6,723 nt of DNA from Candidatus Aegiribacteria sp. (GTDB taxonomy: Bacteria; Fermentibacterota; Fermentibacteria; Fermentibacterales; Fermentibacteraceae): assembly GCA_030634715.1 (NCBI GenBank), contig DAOWAG010000069.1, positions 1-6,723 on the forward strand. Direction: 5' to 3'. The translations under genes were made by a program, and so were the position numbers. This document shows, piece after piece, positions 1 through 4,762 of this stretch. The notes below the pieces were generated by a model. It saw only the letters and a program-made list of their open reading frames with translations, was not told the DNA's origin and ran no database searches. Numbering within the stretch: the first letter of the stretch is position 1; each line of letters starts with the position of its first letter.

Positions 1-670
1 CTGCACCAAGAGCATCCAGGTCTCCGTCGTTGTCGATGTCATCGAGATAGACTGCGCAGGCTCCATTAAAACCGCTTGCAATGGTATGTCCTGACCAGCT
101 AGTTCCAGTATGATCCAGATTTTCCCACCATTTAATCTCATCGTCAATGACGGCAGCCGCCAGAACATCCATATCTCCGTCACTGTCGATGTCATCACAG
201 TAAATGGAACGTGCACCATTGAATCCGGTTTCAATGATATGTTCAATCCAGATCTGACCAGATCCGTCAGTGTTTTCCCACCAGGTCACTTCATCTCCCG
301 TTCTGGCTGTGCTGAGGATGTCCATATCACCATCATCATCGACATCTTCCGAGTAGACAGCACTGGCTCCCATGACCGTTTGGCTGATAATGTGTCTGGT
401 CCAAGTGAGACCGGATCCGTTTTCATTTTCCCACCACGTCACCTCGTTCGCATCGTGAGCAGCCCCGACTACATCGTAGTCTCCATCTCCATCGATATCC
501 TCTCCATATGTAGAGAGTGCGTGGTTGAAGTTATCGCAGATCACGTGCTTGGTCCAGGTACCCCCAGTGCCGTCAACGTTGTCCCACCAGGCAATTTCGT
601 TTGCGTTATAGGCTGCGGCTATGACATCCCAGTCACCATCACCGTCTACATCTATGGAGTGTACGGAGTG
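1..670 (-). repeat. Tandem 51-residue (153-bp) protein-coding repeats, four full copies plus a partial fifth
   Basis: On the reverse strand, copies occupy 670-518, 517-365, 364-212 and 211-59, with a fifth beginning at 58 and cut by the window edge. Every copy is exactly 51 codons with no indels. The aligned acidic loops are DVDGDGDWD, DIDGDGDYD, DVDDDGDMD, DIDSDGDMD and DIDNDGDLD. Copies 1-4 also share WW(D/E)N at repeat positions 28-31, a Trp at position 39 and a final Ala. The DNA has diverged between copies much more than the protein motif pattern, so this is an old, selected array rather than a recent microsatellite-like expansion. A half-repeat tail (TETVIDSHFDGA, residues 67-78) precedes copy 1 and matches the end of the unit. 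Confidence 0.9.
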
Positions 671-904
671 AGCCCCGTCGAAATGACTGTCGATTACTGT
701 TTCAGTCACACCAACAGAGGTAATCCTGAGAATGCCAGGGACTCCTCCCCAGTCAAGATTCGAGAATGAAGAGAATGAATTCCCAAATTCAAATAAAGGT
801 CCAGAAACACCGGGTCCACCGGACCAATCGGTTTGAGTTGCGTAATCGGCATATGATATGATTAGAGATCCTGAGATCAGCAAGGTAAGGATGTTTCTAC
901 ACAT
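1..904 (-). CDS. Secreted FG-GAP/VCBS-type repeat protein, N-terminal part (C-terminus beyond window)
   Basis: The reverse strand is open from an ATG at 904-902 to the left window edge, giving 301 residues with no stop, so the gene is 3'-truncated by the window. The start is fixed by a consensus AGGAGG (916-911) six bases upstream. Residues 1-19 (MCRNILTLLISGSLIISYA) look like a signal peptide, suggesting export. Residues 20-78 form a spacer with two similar motifs, DWSGGPG (26-32) and DWGGVPG (51-57). From residue 79 on, the protein is 51-residue tandem repeats, each with an acidic DxDxDGDxD loop and a WW(D/E)N motif. Such loops in FG-GAP/VCBS families are calcium-binding hairpins in beta-propeller blades; a cell-surface or secreted propeller is therefore inferred. 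The ligand or substrate is unknown. It lies downstream of tex on the same strand, 139 bp away, probably with its own promoter. Many relatives carry a C-terminal sorting domain, which could not be seen here. Confidence 0.88.
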   Translation of the reverse strand, partial: MCRNILTLLISGSLIISYADYATQTDWSGGPGVSGPLFEFGNSFSSFSNLDWGGVPGILRITSVGVTETVIDSHFDGAHSVHSIDVDGDGDWDVIAAAYNANEIAWWDNVDGTGGTWTKHVICDNFNHALSTYGEDIDGDGDYDVVGAAHDANEVTWWENENGSGLTWTRHIISQTVMGASAVYSEDVDDDGDMDILSTARTGDEVTWWENTDGSGQIWIEHIIETGFNGARSIYCDDIDSDGDMDVLAAAVIDDEIKWWENLDHTGTSWSGHTIASGFNGACAVYLDDIDNDGDLDALGA

Positions 905-910
905 TGAAAA

Positions 911-954
911 CCTCCTTTCTTTATAAGAATTGCGGAAAGCTGGATGGATGTCAA
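911..954 (-). promoter_or_regulatory. Candidate promoter and strong RBS of the repeat-protein gene
   Basis: Reading the reverse strand, a perfect TTGACA lies at 954-949. The 17-bp-spaced hexamer is AATTCT (931-926), a poor -10. The better-looking TTATAA (926-921) is 22 bp away, too far for a standard sigma-70 site. AGGAGG at 916-911 is an excellent Shine-Dalgarno, six bases before the ATG. The RBS is secure; the promoter is tentative because no -10 fits well and the transcript leader would be very short. Confidence 0.35.
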
Positions 955-1043
955 GTTATTCCGGAGTACCTTCATCGGCCTTGGTCCGTAACTGGCCTGG
1001 GTAAATGTAAGAACCACTGGAAGAATCAATGACTTAGATACTC

Positions 1044-3182
1044 TTATCTCTTCAATCCACGCATTGAAAGGGATATCCGTTTTCGTTTTTCATCCACATC
1101 CAGGACTTTAACTGTAATTCTATCCCCAACTGAAACAATTTCAGAGGGATTCCTAACATACCTGTCGGCCAGCTGGCTGATGTGTACAAGTCCGTCCTGA
1201 TGAATGCCCACATCTACAAATGCACCAAAATTAGTAACATTGGTTACAATTCCGGGAAGGATCATCTCCTTCGCAATATCTTTTATGGAATGAACATCTG
1301 CGAAACTGAAGAAGCGGAAACCTTCTCGGGGATCTCTTCCAGGTTTTTCAAGTTCTTCCATGATATCATGAAGTGTCGGCAGTCCTGCATTATCAGTGAT
1401 AAAATCTTCAAGTCTGATTGATTGCCGCAGTTTTTCAGACTCAATCAGTTTCTCCACTCCCACTTCAAGTGAAGATGCCATTTTCAGCACAACCGAATAG
1501 CTTTCCGGGTGAACCGCGCTTGCATCGAGAGGATTCTCTCCGCCGTGAATCCTAAGAAAACCCGCTGACTGCTGATAAGCTGCTTCACCAAGTCGTGGAA
1601 CTTTTATCAACTGTCTTCGGGATGAGAATGGACCGTTCTCATTTCTCCACTTAACAAGATTACCCGCAACTGATAGTGATATCCCTGATACGTAGGAAAG
1701 GAGCTGCTTGCTTGCGGTATTCACATCGACACCAACACTGTTTACACAACTCATGACAGTATCATCAAGAGCTTTATGCAGTTTACGATTATCCACATCG
1801 TGCTGATACTGCCCGACTCCAATCGATTCAGGATCTATTTTCACCAGTTCAGCAAGAGGATCCTGAAGGCGCCTGCCTATGGATACGGCTCCCCTCACTG
1901 TGATGTCATGATCGGGGAATTCCTCTCTGGCGACGTTGGAAGCGGAGTATATCGAAGCTCCGCTTTCATTCACCGAGACAACGGAAACCGTTCCGGGAAA
2001 TTCCAACTCTGCAAGAAACGCCTCAGTCTCTCTACCAGCAGTACCATTTCCAACTGCAATGAACGAAATCCCGTATTGCTTAATAAGCTGAAGAACAGTA
2101 CTACCTGCGCGTTTCCTCTTCTCCTCTGACATGAATGGAAAAATAGTGTTATTACACTGAAGGACTCCCTGTTTATCCAGGCAGACAACCTTGCAGCCAG
2201 TCCGGAATCCAGGATCAATAGCAATTACCGCTTCAGATCCAAGAGGAGCCGCGAGCAGGAGTTTTCTGAGATTTGCCGAGAACACAGCGATAGCTTCATC
2301 GTCAGCTGATTCCTTGCTTCTAAGCCTTGTTTCAGTTTCAATCGCTTGCGCAAGAAGCCTCCGATATCCGTCCCGAACAGCTTCCTGAATCAATAATCCC
2401 TCCTCTGTTTCGGGATTCTCAATCCAGTTCGACGCAACGATTTCAACTGCCCTTTCGGGCGGAACAGTAATCTTCAGGGAAAGAACATTCTGCTTCTCCC
2501 CTCTTAGCATCGCCAGTACTCTATGCGAAGGACATTTCCCGACGAGTTCATCCCACTCGAAATAATTTCTGAACTTGGATCCTTCTTCCTCCTGCCCTGG
2601 TCTTACGCGGCTTCTAAAAACGCCCTCTCTCCAGTAATATCGACGCATGGACTCTCGTGTTCGAGGAATCTCGGTGAGTTTTTCTGCTATAATATCCTGT
2701 GCGCCGGCAAGAGCATCATCAACGGTTTCAACACCCTTCTCAGGGTCAATGAATTCCACTGCATATCCGGAAGGGTTTTCACCTCTCTGAAGCAGTATCC
2801 CTTCCGCAAGAGGTTCAAGGCCCTTTTCACGAGCTCTGGTTGCCCGCGTACGTCTTTTCGGCCTGAACGGCAGGTAAATATCCTCAAGTGATGGGAGTGT
2901 TTCAGAATCATCAAGTTCTTTCTTCAGATCATCTGTAAGCAGTTCCCGTTCTTCCAGAGAACGCAGGATCGCCTCTCTTCTATTATCCAGTTTTGAAAGC
3001 TGTTCAAGCCGATCACGGATAGCTTTTATCGTGACCTCATCCATGCTTCCGGTTGCTTCCTTACGATACCTGGCCATGAAAGGAACTGTCGCTCCCTCTT
3101 GAAGCAAAGAAACAGCTGCAGCAACTCCTTTGCTGTTCAAACCGAATTCAGATGAAATCTTCCCGATGTAACTGCTATTCAT
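1044..3182 (-). CDS. tex: Tex-family RNA-binding transcription accessory protein
   Basis: A complete 712-residue protein, close to the family norm of about 720-785. Tex is a cytoplasmic nucleic-acid-binding protein related to eukaryotic Spt6; family members influence transcription and tolerate stress, but their exact biochemical role is not settled. Visible domains in order: N-terminal helical region with the family motif TVPFMARYRKEATG (32-45); a conserved segment, LPFRPKRRTRATRAREKGLE, at 104-123; the YqgF/RNase H-like domain beginning with IDPGFRTGCK (322-331), followed by GNGTAGRETE (378-387) and NESGASIYSAS (405-415); GRRLQDPLAELVKIDPE (436-452); helix-hairpin-helix region from about 488 to 545; and a C-terminal S1 RNA-binding domain from about 640 to 710 (LPGIVTNVTNFGAFVDVG, then DGLVHISQLA). 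The ATG at 3182-3180 is preceded by GGAG (3193-3190) at a seven-base spacing. It is divergent from the DUF3795-like gene. All signature motifs look intact. Confidence 0.97.
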   Translation of the reverse strand: MNSSYIGKISSEFGLNSKGVAAAVSLLQEGATVPFMARYRKEATGSMDEVTIKAIRDRLEQLSKLDNRREAILRSLEERELLTDDLKKELDDSETLPSLEDIYLPFRPKRRTRATRAREKGLEPLAEGILLQRGENPSGYAVEFIDPEKGVETVDDALAGAQDIIAEKLTEIPRTRESMRRYYWREGVFRSRVRPGQEEEGSKFRNYFEWDELVGKCPSHRVLAMLRGEKQNVLSLKITVPPERAVEIVASNWIENPETEEGLLIQEAVRDGYRRLLAQAIETETRLRSKESADDEAIAVFSANLRKLLLAAPLGSEAVIAIDPGFRTGCKVVCLDKQGVLQCNNTIFPFMSEEKRKRAGSTVLQLIKQYGISFIAVGNGTAGRETEAFLAELEFPGTVSVVSVNESGASIYSASNVAREEFPDHDITVRGAVSIGRRLQDPLAELVKIDPESIGVGQYQHDVDNRKLHKALDDTVMSCVNSVGVDVNTASKQLLSYVSGISLSVAGNLVKWRNENGPFSSRRQLIKVPRLGEAAYQQSAGFLRIHGGENPLDASAVHPESYSVVLKMASSLEVGVEKLIESEKLRQSIRLEDFITDNAGLPTLHDIMEELEKPGRDPREGFRFFSFADVHSIKDIAKEMILPGIVTNVTNFGAFVDVGIHQDGLVHISQLADRYVRNPSEIVSVGDRITVKVLDVDEKRKRISLSMRGLKR

Positions 3183-3189
3183 GAATTAT

Positions 3190-3232
3190 CTCCAACCTTG
3201 CATGTACTCTGCTTATATAACTGGATATTATA
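3190..3232 (-). promoter_or_regulatory. tex: Candidate -10 element and RBS for tex
   Basis: On the reverse strand a perfect TATAAT lies at 3232-3227, about 45 bp before the tex start, and GGAG at 3193-3190 is the ribosome binding site. The hexamer 17 bp upstream of TATAAT is GATTAA, which is a weak -35, so the promoter call rests mainly on the -10. A second AT-rich stretch (TTATATAA, around 3211-3218) lies between the two. Confidence 0.35.
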
Positions 3233-3296
3233 TGCTGATTTACTCATCCTTAATCCCATCGCGAATCCTGATTTCAACGGATGTGATCATTGCTTA

Positions 3297-3325
3297 TTGG
3301 TTCAATATACAATCAGACTTATTAT
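3297..3325 (+). promoter_or_regulatory. Candidate sigma-70-type promoter for the DUF3795-like gene
   Basis: TTGGTT (3297-3302) and TATTAT (3320-3325) are separated by exactly 17 bp. The -10 matches the consensus at five of six positions and the -35 at three of six. Transcription would start near 3332, leaving a leader of about 94 bases before the ATG at 3426. That leader contains the dyad at 3343-3360 and the AAGGAG ribosome binding site at 3415-3420. Confidence 0.4.
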
Positions 3326-3342
3326 TTCTGCACTGGCTTTGG

Positions 3343-3360
3343 TTATTGTGACTGCAATAA
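3343..3360. promoter_or_regulatory. Operator-like inverted repeat TTATTG-N6-CAATAA
   Basis: A perfect six-base inverted repeat, TTATTG (3343-3348) and CAATAA (3355-3360), separated by TGACTG. It lies just downstream of the candidate plus-strand start point, a position where a dimeric repressor could block transcription. No T-tract follows, so it does not look like a terminator. The arms are short and AT-rich enough that chance is a real alternative; no regulator family is assigned. Confidence 0.25.
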
Positions 3361-3425
3361 ATTGAAGACAGGCTCTTTTACCGTAATCAGGAGCGTTGAA
3401 TATAACCAGCTTTTAAGGAGAAATA

Positions 3426-3878
3426 ATGTCTGATCTAACTCATGTTACATACTGTGGATTATACTGCAGACTCTGCTCCAATCTGGCAAGAATACCACAG
3501 CAGTCCTCTGCTTTGCAGGAGACTCTCCGGAAGGAAGGCTGGGAATATTTTGGACAGTACTGTGTGTCCAATTTCGAGGAATTCTGGGCTGCTCTCGGAG
3601 AATTAAGCCGGACAGGTATGACCTGCAAGAGCTGCCGCGGTGGCTGTGGTGACCCTGATTGCTCTATCAGGGAGTGTGCTCGAGAACGGAATATGGAACT
3701 GTGCTCCTCTTGCTCTGAATACCCCTGCGAGCACATTACAGATCTAGCCAGGCGGTATCCTAACCTGATCCCTGACGGAAGGCGGCAGCAGGAGATCGGT
3801 TTGGACAGGTGGATCCAGGAGCAGGAAGACAGATACGAGTCCGGGTTCTGCTATGCTGATATTCGGTATTCCACTTAA
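3426..3878 (+). CDS. Cysteine-rich DUF3795-like protein
   Basis: A complete 150-residue protein; the ATG is preceded by AAGGAG (3415-3420) at a five-base spacing. It carries 13 cysteines, at 10, 14, 17, 46, 67, 70, 74, 79, 84, 93, 96, 101 and 142. The N-terminal YCGLYCRLC (9-17) and the later blocks CKSCRGGCGDPDC (67-79), IRECARERNMELC (81-93) and CSEYPCEH (96-103) match the layout I recognise from the DUF3795 family: an opening YCGLYCxxC followed by CxIRxCA and CxxCxxYPC. The family has no established biochemical function; the clustered cysteines suggest bound zinc or an iron-sulfur cluster, which is inference. It has no signal peptide or membrane segment, so it is probably cytoplasmic. It is divergent from tex and followed 47 bp later by another cysteine-containing gene on the same strand, perhaps co-transcribed. 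Confidence 0.85.
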   Translation: MSDLTHVTYCGLYCRLCSNLARIPQQSSALQETLRKEGWEYFGQYCVSNFEEFWAALGELSRTGMTCKSCRGGCGDPDCSIRECARERNMELCSSCSEYPCEHITDLARRYPNLIPDGRRQQEIGLDRWIQEQEDRYESGFCYADIRYST

Positions 3879-3881
3879 AGC

Positions 3882-3901
3882 AGTGTCATGGTGAAGACAC
3901 T
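3882..3901 (+). other. Small inverted repeat between the two plus-strand genes
   Basis: AGTGTC (3882-3887) and GACACT (3896-3901) can pair as a perfect six-base stem with an eight-base loop, four bases after the stop codon at 3876-3878. No run of T follows, so it is not a canonical intrinsic terminator. It could be an mRNA-stabilising or processing hairpin, or chance. Confidence 0.25.
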
Positions 3902-3925
3902 CATCCTGTTACAGTCAGGTTTAAA

Positions 3926-4408
3926 ATGAATAGAGATACAATCAGGCAACATCTGGAGAATACAAAAAATATTGTAGAGAATGTTCTCAGTGAATATTGC
4001 TCGGATGAAGGATGTCCATGCGATTACAAACCGTTTGTATACTGGGCCGGCAAGCAGCAGGGGCCAGGATGGCAGGACAATATACAGAATCAACTTGTTC
4101 AATCCACACTGAGACTGGACTGCTTTTCACGAATCAAGGATTGCGAAAAGGCTTACTGGTTTGAAGGCTCATACGAATGCAGTAACTGTAGAACGAAATG
4201 GAACTATTTCTCTGAAGAATGGCGAATGCTTGCATTCCATAAACGGTTACTGAAAATCGGAGGAGATGATCCAGGTAAGTTATTCGAAGAACTAATTGGT
4301 AACGATATTTTTGCATCAGTCGGATTTGAGCCTGCTGGAAAAAGCACATTATCACTTGAACAATGGATCGCTTTTATGCTCGGCAGAGATTATAAAACAG
4401 AGCCCTGA
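3926..4408 (+). CDS. Hypothetical protein with CxxC and CxC motifs
   Basis: A complete 160-residue protein whose family I do not recognise. The ATG follows CAGGT (3916-3920), a modest Shine-Dalgarno with about six bases of spacing. It has seven cysteines: C25, C30 and C32 (in CSDEGCPC), C66, C73, and C85/C88 in YECSNCRTKW. The CxxC followed by an aromatic-rich stretch resembles half of a zinc ribbon, with C25-C32 or C66/C73 as possible partners; metal binding is inferred. The protein is rich in Trp (residues 40, 49, 78, 92, 99, 147) and acidic residues, without a signal peptide or transmembrane segment. The C-terminal part (about 95-153) is predicted mostly helical by eye. It sits 47 bp after the DUF3795-like gene on the same strand and may share its transcript. 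Its stop lies 12 bp from the stop of the convergent PC4-like gene. That it is a real gene is supported by length, RBS and lack of an opposing gene. Confidence 0.7.
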   Translation: MNRDTIRQHLENTKNIVENVLSEYCSDEGCPCDYKPFVYWAGKQQGPGWQDNIQNQLVQSTLRLDCFSRIKDCEKAYWFEGSYECSNCRTKWNYFSEEWRMLAFHKRLLKIGGDDPGKLFEELIGNDIFASVGFEPAGKSTLSLEQWIAFMLGRDYKTEP

Positions 4409-4420
4409 ATCAGCCTGACG

Positions 4421-4648
4421 CTATTTACCTTCGACCTCTTCGAGAGCTTCGGTCAGTGAATCCCTAACTTGCTCCATCAATTCAGGCGTCAAAGTGATAC
4501 CCTTGCGAGTGGGCTTCCAGTCACCCTTGTCATCCATGTAATAAATCCTGGCGCCAATGTACTGGTTTCCTTTGAATTCCGACAGTTCTATTCGTACCAG
4601 ATCGGTACCCTTCTCGATATCCCTGATAGTTTTTTCCAATGGTTTCAT
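4421..4648 (-). CDS. PC4/p15-type single-stranded-DNA-binding protein
   Basis: A complete 75-residue protein ending in TAG at 4423-4421. Residues 18-70 match the transcriptional coactivator p15/PC4 domain: VRIELSEFKGNQYIGARIYY (18-37), then DWKPTRKGITL (43-53) and a C-terminal helix (PELMEQVRDSLTEALEEVE). In this family the curved beta-sheet and helix form a dimer that binds single-stranded DNA; bacterial members are small stand-alone proteins with roles in DNA or RNA transactions that are poorly defined. The start is uncertain: GAGAGG (4654-4649) touches the ATG with no spacing, whereas it lies nine bases from an in-frame TTG at 4639-4637 (residue 4), so the TTG could be used. Either start keeps the whole domain. 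It follows nrdJ on the same strand after 114 bp, suggesting a shared role in DNA metabolism, though separate transcription is possible. Confidence 0.88.
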   Translation of the reverse strand: MKPLEKTIRDIEKGTDLVRIELSEFKGNQYIGARIYYMDDKGDWKPTRKGITLTPELMEQVRDSLTEALEEVEGK

Positions 4649-4654
4649 CCTCTC
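4637..4654 (-). promoter_or_regulatory. RBS that decides the PC4-like gene start
   Basis: On the reverse strand GAGAGG (4654-4649) directly abuts the ATG (4648-4646), which would be a non-functional spacing. The TTG at 4639-4637 is in frame and nine bases downstream, an ordinary spacing. An alternative upstream GGAG exists in the leader but is about 15 bases from the ATG. Confidence 0.4.
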
Positions 4655-4762
4655 AATAACGCTTACTCCGGTTGCTCACGAAAGGCAAGTCTAATAAAAA
4701 AGACCATGGAAACGCAAGATCAAATAAATACAGTGTGACAAACGGGAAAGTAAAAGCACCGA

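Noticed and set aside
110..769. A 219-codon plus-strand open frame
   Set aside because: It is antisense to the repeat protein. Because the repeat length is a multiple of three and its codons are biased, an open antisense frame is expected; the translation has no recognisable domain and there is no upstream RBS.
905..1043. Intrinsic terminator between tex and the repeat-protein gene
   Set aside because: Only short, imperfect GGCC-type matches were seen, with no stem followed by a T-tract.
1182..2891. Several plus- and minus-strand frames of 65-122 codons inside tex
   Set aside because: All overlap a fully conserved tex frame, lack family motifs and are shadow frames.
4649..4762. Terminator or promoter between nrdJ and the PC4-like gene
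   Set aside because: The region is T-rich on the transcribed strand but the best stem (GTCT/AGAC) is four base pairs, and no pair of promoter hexamers with correct spacing matched well.
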